Source: Gp6-AA40 sp035492455 (GTDB lineage: Bacteria; Acidobacteriota; Vicinamibacteria; Vicinamibacterales; UBA2999). Taken from it: a stretch of 64,000 nt of DNA. The notes beneath the pieces are model-generated. The model was not told where the DNA came from, ran no database searches, and saw nothing but the letters and a program-made list of their open reading frames with translations. Positions 24,933-33,943 of this stretch are shown piece after piece (position 1 is the stretch's first letter; each line of letters opens with the position of its first letter). Location of the stretch: NCBI GenBank assembly GCA_035492455.1, contig DATJJE010000012.1, forward strand, positions 1 through 64,000. Direction: 5' to 3'. The translations under genes and the position numbers were made by a program.

Positions 24933-27900
24933 CTAGAAGACGTACTTCAAGGCGAACTGCATGACGCGCGGATCCGCGCCGAGGGTCTGGATGCGTCCGA
25001 AGCTGGGGCTGCTCAGCGTCAGCACCGGGTTGCCCTTGACGAACCAGTTGAACGCATTGAACGCCTCGATGCGCGCCTCGAGCTTGCGCTCCGCACTCAG
25101 CGAGAACTGACGCACCAGCGAGAGGTCCACCGTCTGTCGGGCAGGTCCGAAGTAGGCGTTGCGCTTTGCGTTCCCGTAGGTGCCGATCGCCGGCTGTGCG
25201 AAGGCCTTCGCATTCAGCCAGTTGTTGATCGTGCCGTCGCCGTACGGGTTGTCGAGGATCTGATCCGGCCGCTGGGTGGTCGTCTGGATGCCCGAGAGCG
25301 CGCGATCGACGCCGGTCGTCACATTGAGCGGCGCGCCCGAGCTCGAGCGATAAACGCCCGAGAGCCGCCACCCGGACGCGAGCGCGCGCATTGCCGCGCC
25401 CTTGAAGTCGGGGCTCTCGACGGTCGCCGTGCCGTTGAAGATGTGACGGCGCCAGTTGGTGCAGTAGCCCTTCTCCGATTCGAAAATGCGCTTCTGCTCC
25501 GCTTCCGACGGCGGATTGATCATCGAGATCGGAATCATGTACCCGGTCGCGACATTCAGCGGAGCATCGCCCTGGCTGATCAGACCCGTGCACGTTGACA
25601 CGGTGTAGTTCGCGCTGACCGCGACTCCATGGCCGGCGCGGCGCTGCGCCGACAGCAGCAGACCGTGGTAGTTCTGCCAGCCGGCGTCGGTGACGTAATC
25701 GAGGTAGCCGTAGTACTGACCGACGGCTGGGTTCAACAGGCTCAGCTCACGCCGCTGATCGAGTGCGGCGCCGCAATTGGGGAACGTCTGCGTCCCGCCG
25801 CCCGGCACGTTGACCGTGCACGCGGCGCTCGTCGAGGCAATCGGCGTCGCCGGCGCCACACCGGGGTTGCCATCGACCGCGCCCCACATGTGAACCATGC
25901 GGCTGCCGATGTAGGTCGCCGACACCGCCATGTCGGTGCCGATCTGCTGCTGATAGCCGACGTTCCAGCTGTGGTTGCGCGTGGTCTTCAGGTCGTACGG
26001 AATCGAGATGTAGAGCGAGTAGAGCGCCAGGTCGTACGGATATTTGTTGAAGTCGACCGGGAACGGATTGGTTCGCCCCACCGATCCCCAAGGATCGTCG
26101 AGCAGCGGCCGGATCAACCGCTGTTCCAGGCCGTTCGGCGGCGCGGAGCGCGAATCGAACAGGAACTGTCCTGTGACAAAATCGCTGGTCAGACCGTAGC
26201 CGGCGCGGACCGACGTCCGTCCATCACCGGTCGGATCCCACGACAGACCCACGCGCGGCGCGACGTTCCCCCACTGCCGCCGCATGCCGGCCTTGGTCGG
26301 GAAGCCCGGGTCGCCCGGGTAATAGAGGCCTGGGTACGACTGCGGGTACACCGTGCTGCGGGTACCGGCCTTCAGTCGGTTGATGTCGAAGTTGTACACC
26401 CGTTTGTCCTGCGATTCCTGCGGGAACCACGGCTCCCACCGCATCCCGTAGTTCAACGTGAGCTTCGAATTCATGCGCCACGTGTCCTGCCCGTAGGTGC
26501 CGACGTACAACTGCGTGACATCAGCCTCGATCGGGACGAATTGGCGGTATTCGAACACCCGCCCGAGCAGGAAGTCGGCGAGGCCGAGTCCGGTCACGCC
26601 GCCATCGAACGACATCGGGCCCATGGAGCGGACATTCGTCTGCGCCTTCCAGCCGGAGAACGAGGTGGCGCCGCCGAAACCGAACTGATGGGCGCCCTTC
26701 ACAATCGTCAGATCGTCGGACGCGCCCCAGGTGTGCGGCTTATAGAACGAATACATCTCGGTGGCGGTGTTGATCGAGAACGCGCCCGTGACCGTGATGT
26801 TCATGTTGTGGGGGATGTAGCTGTACATCCTGATGCCGACGTCCTCGGGACCGAACATGTCGGCGTTGGTGCGGATGACACGTGTGCGATCGACGAACAC
26901 GCGCGCGCTGTTGACGGTGTTGCTGCTCAGAACGTAGGTATCGCCGACAACGAACGACTGCTGCGAGTTGTCACGGCCGCCCGCGCCCGTCCCGAACGCC
27001 GCGAGGATGTTGCCGCCGGCGTTGAGCAGCGCCGGATCCCACTTCGTCGACGTCAGCATGTAGCGGCCAAACAGCTGATGCTTCTGATTGAGCTGGATGT
27101 CCACGCGACCGATCGGCTGATGCTCCCGCGGCTTGGTGGTCTGCTGATACGTGACGCGGCCGCACGGATCGGTTGTCGTCGGCAGCATCTTCGCAATCTT
27201 CACCGCTGCCGGACTCAACAAAGCCGGGTTGATCTGGTTGTTGACGAAGCCGAGCGCCGCGGGCAGCGCGAGGCTGCCTTGCGCGCGGCACTGTGCCGAG
27301 GCGACCTGTGAGAAATCGCCGGCGAGCATGGCCGCCGTCGGAATGAACGTGATGATATCGGCCGGCGTCTGCGTCGTCCGCGTGCCCTGATAGGCCCCGA
27401 AGAACTGGATGCGGTCCTTCACGATCGGCCCACCCAGCACGCCCCCGAACTGGTTGCGCACCAGACCGTCGTCGAAGCGCTTGCCGGTTTTCGCATTGAT
27501 GGACGCGAATGGGCTGGTCGCGTTGAACCGGTGATTGCGCGCGAACTCAAAGACGTCGCCGTGGAACTGGTTCGTCCCTGCCTTGGTGGCGATGCCCACG
27601 GTGCCCCCGGCCTTGTAGCCGTTCTGCGCGTTCTGCGAACTGGTCTCGACCTTGAACTCCTGCAGCGCGTCGGGAAACGGCAGCGGCAGGTTCACACCGT
27701 CGTAGACGTTGTTGTGCAGCGCGCCGTCGAGCAGATACGCAACACCCCACTGCTGCGCGCCGGCAATGGTGATGCTGCGGCTCGCCGTCAGGCTGCGGCT
27801 GGACGGGTTGCCGCTGTCCACGGCGGCGCCCGACAGCACGATGAGTGCGGTCGGATTCCGACCCTCGAGTGGCAGCGCCTCGACCTGCTGATTGGTGATC

Positions 27901-28310
27901 ACCTGGCCGATCGACGGATTGCGGGTCTCGACTAGCGGCGCCTGCCCCTGAACAGTCAGCGTCTCATTGAGCTCGCCGAGCTGCAGCGTAACTTTGATGA
28001 CCGGGTTCGCGTTGACCTGCAGCGTGATACCGGTCTGCACGTAGTTGCGGAAACCCGCGAGAGTCGCTTCGAGACGGTACGGGCCGATCGGCAGATTCAA
28101 CAAGGCGTACGCGCCCTTGTCGTCGGTGACGGCTTCGCGGCGGAACCCCGTGTCGGTCTGGATTGCTACGACTGTCACGCCCGGCAGGACGGCGCCGCTG
28201 GTATCCGCGACGGTCCCGTTGATTTGCGCGGTGGCCTGTGCCCATGCCGTCGATGCCGCGAGTAGTAGTAGAAGGATTACGCCGACCAGGGTTCCCCGAA
28301 TCCGATTCAT
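24933..28310 (-). CDS. Oar-like TonB-dependent receptor, copy 2
   Basis: A 1125-residue paralogue of the neighbouring receptor with the same order: signal peptide (1-24, AWAQA), carboxypeptidase-regulatory domain (GTVADTSGAVLPGVTVVAIQ), plug region and long barrel ending MQFALKYVF. Long stretches are identical in the plug (NNVYDG, LPFPDA) and early barrel, while the C-terminal extracellular regions differ more. This is what is expected if substrate specificity has diverged since duplication. The SD region GGAGGTCTTGA is also shared. Unlike copy 1, it has its own strong terminator, so it is expected to be expressed singly. Confidence 0.93.
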   Translation of the reverse strand: MNRIRGTLVGVILLLLLAASTAWAQATAQINGTVADTSGAVLPGVTVVAIQTDTGFRREAVTDDKGAYALLNLPIGPYRLEATLAGFRNYVQTGITLQVNANPVIKVTLQLGELNETLTVQGQAPLVETRNPSIGQVITNQQVEALPLEGRNPTALIVLSGAAVDSGNPSSRSLTASRSITIAGAQQWGVAYLLDGALHNNVYDGVNLPLPFPDALQEFKVETSSQNAQNGYKAGGTVGIATKAGTNQFHGDVFEFARNHRFNATSPFASINAKTGKRFDDGLVRNQFGGVLGGPIVKDRIQFFGAYQGTRTTQTPADIITFIPTAAMLAGDFSQVASAQCRAQGSLALPAALGFVNNQINPALLSPAAVKIAKMLPTTTDPCGRVTYQQTTKPREHQPIGRVDIQLNQKHQLFGRYMLTSTKWDPALLNAGGNILAAFGTGAGGRDNSQQSFVVGDTYVLSSNTVNSARVFVDRTRVIRTNADMFGPEDVGIRMYSYIPHNMNITVTGAFSINTATEMYSFYKPHTWGASDDLTIVKGAHQFGFGGATSFSGWKAQTNVRSMGPMSFDGGVTGLGLADFLLGRVFEYRQFVPIEADVTQLYVGTYGQDTWRMNSKLTLNYGMRWEPWFPQESQDKRVYNFDINRLKAGTRSTVYPQSYPGLYYPGDPGFPTKAGMRRQWGNVAPRVGLSWDPTGDGRTSVRAGYGLTSDFVTGQFLFDSRSAPPNGLEQRLIRPLLDDPWGSVGRTNPFPVDFNKYPYDLALYSLYISIPYDLKTTRNHSWNVGYQQQIGTDMAVSATYIGSRMVHMWGAVDGNPGVAPATPIASTSAACTVNVPGGGTQTFPNCGAALDQRRELSLLNPAVGQYYGYLDYVTDAGWQNYHGLLLSAQRRAGHGVAVSANYTVSTCTGLISQGDAPLNVATGYMIPISMINPPSEAEQKRIFESEKGYCTNWRRHIFNGTATVESPDFKGAAMRALASGWRLSGVYRSSSGAPLNVTTGVDRALSGIQTTTQRPDQILDNPYGDGTINNWLNAKAFAQPAIGTYGNAKRNAYFGPARQTVDLSLVRQFSLSAERKLEARIEAFNAFNWFVKGNPVLTLSSPSFGRIQTLGADPRVMQFALKYVF

Positions 28311-28367
28311 TCAAGACCTCCAGAGAAGGTTCAACGAACAACGCCAAAAGTGGATGATTGCTGGTCA

Positions 28368-28405
28368 AAGGCCCGATAAATTGGCGGGAAGTATACACCC
28401 CGGGT
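28368..28405 (-). promoter_or_regulatory. Conserved upstream block of receptor copy 2
   Basis: This is the counterpart of 24805-24842: GTATACTTCCCGCC followed by TTTATCGGGCCTT when read on the minus strand, 58 to 95 bases before the receptor start. The palindrome present in copy 1 is degraded here (CCAATTTATCGGG), so an operator dependent on the palindrome may have been lost in one copy. Confidence 0.55.
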
Positions 28406-28423
28406 CCCGCGAATCGAGTCCTG

Positions 28424-30043
28424 TCAGGACTGGGGGAGGCCAAGGAGCATCGCCGGGTTGCGGCGCGCCATGCCGTCGATTTGCACCTCGGTAAAGCCGT
28501 GCGCTTTCATCGTTTCTATGAACGCGCCAAAGCCGTCCGTGGGCAGCGGATTGCCCTTCTGGCCAAGGTCCGACGAGAGAATGCAGAATTCCGGGCCGAC
28601 CTTCTTGATCGCATCGGCGAACCGGTCCATCCGCGCCTTTCCGTCGGCGTCGGTGATGTTGCCACCCACGAATTCAATAAACGCACCCAGCTTTGCGGCT
28701 TCCTGCATCTGCGGCACCGACATGCGGATCGGGTCGTTCATCGCGTGCGTGATGACGATGCGCTGAACACCCTGGCGTTTGGCCTCGCGTACCAGCATCA
28801 GCCCCTCTTCGGGTGACACGTGGCCGGTCGCGAGCACGAGATTGTGCTTCGCGATTGCGGCAATCACATCTTTTGTTGCCTGCAGCAGCTGGCCGTTCTT
28901 CGAGACGCTGACAAACGGGCGATTCTCTTTCGAGAACTTCACCTGGTTCTCCGCGTCGAAGGTCGACATCCATACCAGCTTGCCGCGTCCGCCGGTCGTT
29001 GCGGCCATGTACTCGACGGCTGCCGGGTTCATGCCGCCGACGGTGAGGTTCAGATCGACGCCGCCGAACACTTCGATGCCCGGCACCTGTTTGCCGACGA
29101 TGTAGGCAAGGCCGGAGGTGTACTCGTAATGATTCTTCAGCACCAGCGCGCGCATGCCGTGCGCCTTCGCCTGCTGGGCAGCCTCGATCCCATCCACCGA
29201 GCGCGGGCGGCTGTCCGGCTCGGTGTGGACGTGGATGTCGATGGCGCCGGCAAGCGCGCTCCTCGCGTTCGATGGGCGGATCGGCTCCAGACCCTTTTCC
29301 TGGATCACCGGCGCTGCGGCCGGCGACGTAAGAAATTGAATCAACCGCTTCGCGGCATCGATGTTCTTTGCCGTTTTCGGGATTGCGGCCGAGAAGATCG
29401 TCACCTGCTGCGCGCCCTGGGGCAGCGGACCGACGATGGTGATGCCGGGGACGGGGCGCAGCTCGCTGATCTGCTGAAAGCCGATTTCGACGTCGCCGCG
29501 TGCAAGCGCATCGCCAACCCGTTCTCTCGCGTCGATAACCTTCACTTTGCGCGGTTCAATGGCGAGGCGCGGAAACAGGTCCATGCGCAGGTACACGCCA
29601 CTTGCGCTATCGGAGACGCCGATCGATTTCGCCTGCAGCAACGTCCGCTTGAATGCCTCGAGCGTGGTGATGTCCGGCTTCGGGGCGCCCGTACGAACCG
29701 CCATGCCGATGAGCGAGCGGACGAGATCGACACGCGTCGCCGCATCAACCATCCCGTTCTTGATCAGCGGATCCAGGCCTGGGGCCGCAAGGATGATCAC
29801 GTCGATCGCCTCGCCGCGCTTGAGACGGTTAGGAATGGCGTCCGGCGTTGCGCCCATGGACGCGCCAAAGCCGCTGACCACCTTGATCTTCGTCTGACGC
29901 TCGAACTGCGGAGCGAGCACCTTGTAGGCCTCGGTGAAGCCGCCGGATGTAACCACGCGCACTTCCTGCGCGGAGGCTGCGGTCGCAACGAGCAGCGCGA
30001 CGGCAAGAAACGCACTTCTACGCGCGTGAACGGTTCTGAGCAT
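28424..30043 (-). CDS. ModA-like binding domain fused to DUF6282 amidohydrolase-like domain
   Basis: A 539-residue exported protein. After a signal peptide (1-26, ending SAQ), residues about 27-257 match the molybdate-binding ModA-like periplasmic fold (VTSGGFTEAYKVLAPQFE, GEAIDVIILAAPGLDPL, GVSDSASGVYLRMDLF, LIQFLTSPAAAPVIQEKGLEP). After a short linker, residues 268-539 begin AIDIHVHTEPDSRP and include GHVSPEE (H408), THAMND (H433) and SSDLG (D492). This is the metal-ligand set of the amidohydrolase-like DUF6282 family. I chose ATG 30043 (SD GAGG) over TTG 30064; it overlaps the DUF885 gene by 26 bases. The junction is at about 29270. A fused sensor/binding and metal-dependent hydrolase function is inferred. 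Confidence 0.82.
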   Translation of the reverse strand: MLRTVHARRSAFLAVALLVATAASAQEVRVVTSGGFTEAYKVLAPQFERQTKIKVVSGFGASMGATPDAIPNRLKRGEAIDVIILAAPGLDPLIKNGMVDAATRVDLVRSLIGMAVRTGAPKPDITTLEAFKRTLLQAKSIGVSDSASGVYLRMDLFPRLAIEPRKVKVIDARERVGDALARGDVEIGFQQISELRPVPGITIVGPLPQGAQQVTIFSAAIPKTAKNIDAAKRLIQFLTSPAAAPVIQEKGLEPIRPSNARSALAGAIDIHVHTEPDSRPRSVDGIEAAQQAKAHGMRALVLKNHYEYTSGLAYIVGKQVPGIEVFGGVDLNLTVGGMNPAAVEYMAATTGGRGKLVWMSTFDAENQVKFSKENRPFVSVSKNGQLLQATKDVIAAIAKHNLVLATGHVSPEEGLMLVREAKRQGVQRIVITHAMNDPIRMSVPQMQEAAKLGAFIEFVGGNITDADGKARMDRFADAIKKVGPEFCILSSDLGQKGNPLPTDGFGAFIETMKAHGFTEVQIDGMARRNPAMLLGLPQS

Positions 30044-31814
30044 ATCGATCAACCTCGCGGCCAAGAATCTCGAGTGGCACGACGCCCGTCGTCAACACCA
30101 CGTTGTGGTAGTCGCGCAGCGAGAAACGATCGCCGAGCGCCTGCTTCGCCTTTTCGCGGAGCTCGATGATCTTCAGCTGCCCCATCATGTACGAGCAGGC
30201 CTGGCCAGCGTACACGACGTAGCGTTCCACCTCGCTCGTTTCGATGCCGTAGTCGATGGACTGCTGCCGCGTCCATTTCTTCGAATGCAGACCGGTGTCG
30301 ACGACGAGACGACGCGCGCGGAAGAGTTCCGCGTCAAGCTGCCCCAGCAGTCCTTCCGTGTCACCTTCATACCAGCCGTTCTCCGCGGCGACGCGCTCGG
30401 CGTAGAGCGCCCACCCTTCGGTGATCGCAGAAATGCCGCCGAAGGTCCGCAGCTGGAGAAAGCGCTCGAGGTTCTTGTTTTCAACCTGCAGCGCGATGTG
30501 GAAATGATGCCCAGGCACGGTCTCGTGATAGACGGTGCTGCGCAAGCCGAACTTCGTCATGTTCTCGATGCGCCGTGGGTACTGGAACGTACCTGGACGC
30601 GACCCATCGGGCGCGGGCGCGTTGTAGTTGGCGGCGGCGTTTGCCTCCCGGAACGTCGGAAACGGCCGCGCAACCACCGGCGACACCGGGCGACGGTCGA
30701 AGAGCAGTGCGGCGCGGCGCTCGGCATCCCGGATGATGCCGTCGATGTCGCGCATGATCTGCTCACGGCTGTCCTCCGACCGTGGGTTTGGGTACTGCAG
30801 ATCGATCCGGAGCCTCTCGATCCGACCTTTCACGGAGCCATCGGTGCGGCCGATCTGCCGGAACAACCTGTCCATCTCCATCTCGATGCGGTTGACCTGC
30901 ATCAGGCCGATTTCGTGGATCTCGTTCGGCGTCAGCTTCGTCGTCGTGAAGTACTCGAGAAAGTACGCGTAGGCCTCCGGTCCGCCCTGCAGCCGCCACA
31001 GACCCGCATCGTCTGTGGTGCGATCCGTTTGCGCCTGCAGCACCGCGATGGCACGCTTCCACGCCGGGTAGACCTGCGAGCTGACGATCTTTTCCGCTTC
31101 GACGCGCAACTGCTGCTGACGCGCTGCCGGCAGCGACTGAATCGCCGCCAGCCGATCGGCGAAGGTCGTCACAAACGGGTTCTGCGCCGCCGCCATGTCC
31201 GCAAACGACTGCATCTGCTTCAGCGTCGCGGCGAGGATGAATCGCGGCGGAACGATCTTCTTCGCTTCGAGGCGCCGCGCGTCGGCGGTCGCTTCGTCCA
31301 TGCGGACGGACACCTGACGCAAGGTCGCGAGGTAATTGTCCGCGTCGCGTTCGCTGGCGACGGGGTGCCGCACCGTCAGTGCCTCGACCAGGTCGACGTT
31401 CACGCCCGTCATCTGCTGCAGCGGAAATGAATAATCGAGGAACGGCTCCTCCCTGACCTTCATGTCGAGCTGCCACTCCATGACGTCCGCCGCGATCCGC
31501 TGCGCGTCCGGCAACGCTGCGCGATTGAATCGCCGAAGCTCCGCCAGCCCCTGACGCGCGCGGCGAATCCGATCGCGGCGCCAGTCGAGCGTCCGCGGCG
31601 TCAGCTGCCGCTCGAATCGATCCTGTTCGTCGCCGGTGAAGTATCGCGTTGCCGTGGCCAGCTCGGGATCGTGGCGCACCCAGTCATCGGTGAATGCTCG
31701 GAAGAAATCGGAAATGGATGGCGGCTGCGCCGCGAGTGACCGACGCGGATCGAGCGGCGCCGCAACCACCGCAATACCAGCAGCAAGCAACTCGCGCCTG
31801 GTCATCTCATTCAT
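30018..31814 (-). CDS. DUF885 domain-containing protein, putative metallopeptidase
   Basis: A 598-residue Tat- or Sec-exported protein. The start MNEMTRRELLAAGIAVVAAP contains a twin-arginine-like RRELLAAG. The DUF885 core is visible, including the metal-ligand region YHETVPGHHFHIALQ (about 419-433) and a distal motif GWALYAERVAAENGWYEGD (about 462-480). Members of DUF885 are annotated as M32-like or soluble zinc peptidases. ATG 31814 overlaps the membrane-protein stop by 8 bases (ATGAATGA), so the three genes from 32355 to 28424 are translationally coupled. It ends inside the next gene's start region. Confidence 0.85.
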   Translation of the reverse strand: MNEMTRRELLAAGIAVVAAPLDPRRSLAAQPPSISDFFRAFTDDWVRHDPELATATRYFTGDEQDRFERQLTPRTLDWRRDRIRRARQGLAELRRFNRAALPDAQRIAADVMEWQLDMKVREEPFLDYSFPLQQMTGVNVDLVEALTVRHPVASERDADNYLATLRQVSVRMDEATADARRLEAKKIVPPRFILAATLKQMQSFADMAAAQNPFVTTFADRLAAIQSLPAARQQQLRVEAEKIVSSQVYPAWKRAIAVLQAQTDRTTDDAGLWRLQGGPEAYAYFLEYFTTTKLTPNEIHEIGLMQVNRIEMEMDRLFRQIGRTDGSVKGRIERLRIDLQYPNPRSEDSREQIMRDIDGIIRDAERRAALLFDRRPVSPVVARPFPTFREANAAANYNAPAPDGSRPGTFQYPRRIENMTKFGLRSTVYHETVPGHHFHIALQVENKNLERFLQLRTFGGISAITEGWALYAERVAAENGWYEGDTEGLLGQLDAELFRARRLVVDTGLHSKKWTRQQSIDYGIETSEVERYVVYAGQACSYMMGQLKIIELREKAKQALGDRFSLRDYHNVVLTTGVVPLEILGREVDRYAQNRSRA

Positions 31815-32355
31815 GATGCTGTCCCATGTCGTCGTTCTGGCCACGCCCGTACTTCACCGCCAGATAGGTAACTGTGTCCCACGCGTTGTGGATGCCAATG
31901 AAGACCAGCCCGATTGTTCCGGCCGCGCACGCAAACAGCGCCGGCAGCGGCACGCGCGTCATCATCGTCGCCGCGGCGATGAACGCGACGTAGGCCGCCA
32001 GCGGGAACGCGACATGGAACAGCCAGTCCTCGAGCACGGGCTCGTAATCGCCCTGTTTGCGCGCGCGTCGCATCACGTCCATCGTGTAGATGACGCCGAC
32101 GACGCCGTAGATGCCAATCGCGATGCTGGCGCCGGCCAGCGACGGCCAGGGCGCGCTCAGTGTCGCCGAGGTCAGCAGTGCCGCGCAGAAATGGACGATG
32201 TTCGGCGTGCTGAAGGCCGCAATCGCCCGCGGCGTTCCAGGTGCGTCGAGATCTGCGATCAGCGCGACCACAACGAAGAAAAGACCGGTGAGCGCAGCCG
32301 CAGATGACCCGACGATCACGTAGAAGCTCTCCCAGGCGGCAAGCGACGGCGGCAC
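31807..32355 (-). CDS. Integral membrane protein of unknown function
   Basis: A 182-residue protein with four to five predicted transmembrane helices: FYVIVGSSAAALTGLFFVVVALI, IVHFCAALLTSATL, ASIAIGIYGVVGVIYTM, WLFHVAFPLAAYVAFIAAATM, and LPALFACAAGTIGLVFIGIH. The C-terminal tail is charged and hydrophilic. I chose GTG 32355 because the longer frame to 32754 covers the oppositely oriented M20 peptidase and is poor sequence. No known family. It leads a coupled unit with DUF885 and the ModA fusion, so it could be its membrane partner; that is inference. A divergent M20 gene starts within 30 bases upstream. Confidence 0.7.
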   Translation of the reverse strand: MPPSLAAWESFYVIVGSSAAALTGLFFVVVALIADLDAPGTPRAIAAFSTPNIVHFCAALLTSATLSAPWPSLAGASIAIGIYGVVGVIYTMDVMRRARKQGDYEPVLEDWLFHVAFPLAAYVAFIAAATMMTRVPLPALFACAAGTIGLVFIGIHNAWDTVTYLAVKYGRGQNDDMGQHHE

Positions 32356-32381
32356 GACGCGACATGTTATATATCGACGGC

Positions 32382-33932
32382 GTGAGATACCGATCACGAA
32401 CCACGCTCCGTGCCTCCGTGGCTTGTCAGTCCGCGATTCTCCTTCTTTTGGGCGCGTCGCTTGCGGCGGCGCAAGCGAACCCCGCCGCGCAAGCCGCGCG
32501 CCAGTGGCGTCAACAGCACGAACGCGCGATTGTCGACGAGCTGGTGACGCTGCTGGCAGTGCCGGACGTCTCGAGCGATAAGCCGAACATCCAGCGCAAC
32601 GCGGAGCTGATAGCCAAGATGATCCAGGCGCGTGGCCTTGCCACGAAGCTGGTGTCGGTGCCCGGTGGTGGCAACCCTGTGGTCGTCGCCGAGCTGCGCA
32701 CGCCGGGTGCGACACGCACGATCGGGCTCTACGCGCATTACGACGGGCAGCCACTTGATCCGAAGGAGTGGGCGTCGCCGCCGTTTCAGCCGACGCTGCG
32801 CGATGCGCCGCTCGAAGATGGGGGCAAGATGATTCCGCTGCCGCCCCCTGGCACGCCGTTCAATCCGGAATGGCGTCTGTACGCGCGCGGCGCCGGCGAC
32901 GACAAGGCGCCGATCATCGCGATGCTGACGGCGATCGATGCGCTCCGGGCTGCGGGGCTGCGGATGAAATCGAACATCAAGCTGGCCTTTGAAGGCGAAG
33001 AAGAGATCAACTCGCCGAATCTGGAGAAGACCTTCGCCGCCAACAAGGAGCTGTTCGCGGCGGATGTCTGGCTGATATGTGACGGCCCGGTGTTCCAGAA
33101 TCGGCAACAGTCGCTGATCTTCGGCGCGCGCGGCGTCATGACCTTCGACATTACTGTCTACGGCGCGCGCACCGAATTGCACAGCGGTCATTACGGCAAC
33201 TGGGCGCCGAATCCTGCGCTCGAGCTGGCGCGGCTGCTCGCGTCGATGAAGGATGCGCATGGCCGCGTCGTCATTCCCGGCTTTTACGATCAGGTGACGC
33301 CGCTGACGCCGCTCGAACAACGTGCGATTGCCGACACACCGAAAGTGGACGCGCAGTTGATGCGCGACTTCTGGCTGGGCGGCAGCGACGAGTCGCCGCA
33401 GCCGCTCTACGAGCTGATTACCAGGCCCTCGCTCAACATCCGCGGCATGGGCAGCAGCCGCATCGGCGCGCAGGCGAGCAATGTCATCCCGTCAAGCGCC
33501 GTCGCTACTCTCGACATCCGCCTCGTAAAGGACATGACGATTGCGCGCACGCAGCAGGTGATGCGCGAGTTCCTGCAGAAGCAGGGTTTCTTCGTCGTCG
33601 ATCACGAGCCGACCGCAGACGAGCGCCGCCGCCATCCGAAAGTCGCCAGACTGACGTTCGGCAACGGCTCGGAAGCGCGCCGCACGTCAATGGAGCTGCC
33701 GATCGCACAAGAAGTAATCCGCACGGTCGAAAGCGCGCGCGGTCCCGTCGTCAAGATTCCCACGTCGGGCGCCACCGTGCCGCTCGAGGCATTCGAGCGG
33801 CCGCTCGGGACCACCACCATCATGGTGCCGATGGCGAACCACGACGACAATCAGCACACGTTCGACGAGAACCTGCGCATCCAGAATCTGTGGGATGGGA
33901 TCGAGCTGATGGCGGCGCTGCTGACGATGTAG
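32382..33932 (+). CDS. M20-family metallopeptidase
   Basis: A 516-residue exported enzyme with a signal peptide (ending LLLLGASLAAAQA). The di-zinc set of M20/M28-type peptidases is visible: YAHYDGQP (His/Asp), GAGDDKAP (bridging Asp) and EGEEEINSP (Glu general base and ligand). The later TELHSGHYGNWAPNPALEL belongs to the dimerisation and lid domain, and MVPMANHDDNQH supplies the final histidine. Start is uncertain: ATG 32364 is in frame, but TATATA ends 8 bases before GTG 32382, and no Shine-Dalgarno is present, fitting a leaderless start at 32382. It likely hydrolyses peptides or amides in the periplasm. Confidence 0.88.
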   Translation: MRYRSRTTLRASVACQSAILLLLGASLAAAQANPAAQAARQWRQQHERAIVDELVTLLAVPDVSSDKPNIQRNAELIAKMIQARGLATKLVSVPGGGNPVVVAELRTPGATRTIGLYAHYDGQPLDPKEWASPPFQPTLRDAPLEDGGKMIPLPPPGTPFNPEWRLYARGAGDDKAPIIAMLTAIDALRAAGLRMKSNIKLAFEGEEEINSPNLEKTFAANKELFAADVWLICDGPVFQNRQQSLIFGARGVMTFDITVYGARTELHSGHYGNWAPNPALELARLLASMKDAHGRVVIPGFYDQVTPLTPLEQRAIADTPKVDAQLMRDFWLGGSDESPQPLYELITRPSLNIRGMGSSRIGAQASNVIPSSAVATLDIRLVKDMTIARTQQVMREFLQKQGFFVVDHEPTADERRRHPKVARLTFGNGSEARRTSMELPIAQEVIRTVESARGPVVKIPTSGATVPLEAFERPLGTTTIMVPMANHDDNQHTFDENLRIQNLWDGIELMAALLTM

Positions 33933-33943
33933 CGGTTGTCTTA

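Noticed and set aside
25629..27311. A 560-codon open frame on the plus strand across receptor copy 2.
   Set aside because: It is the antisense of a clear TonB-dependent receptor; its translation is Arg-rich and has no domain. The high GC content makes long antisense frames common here.
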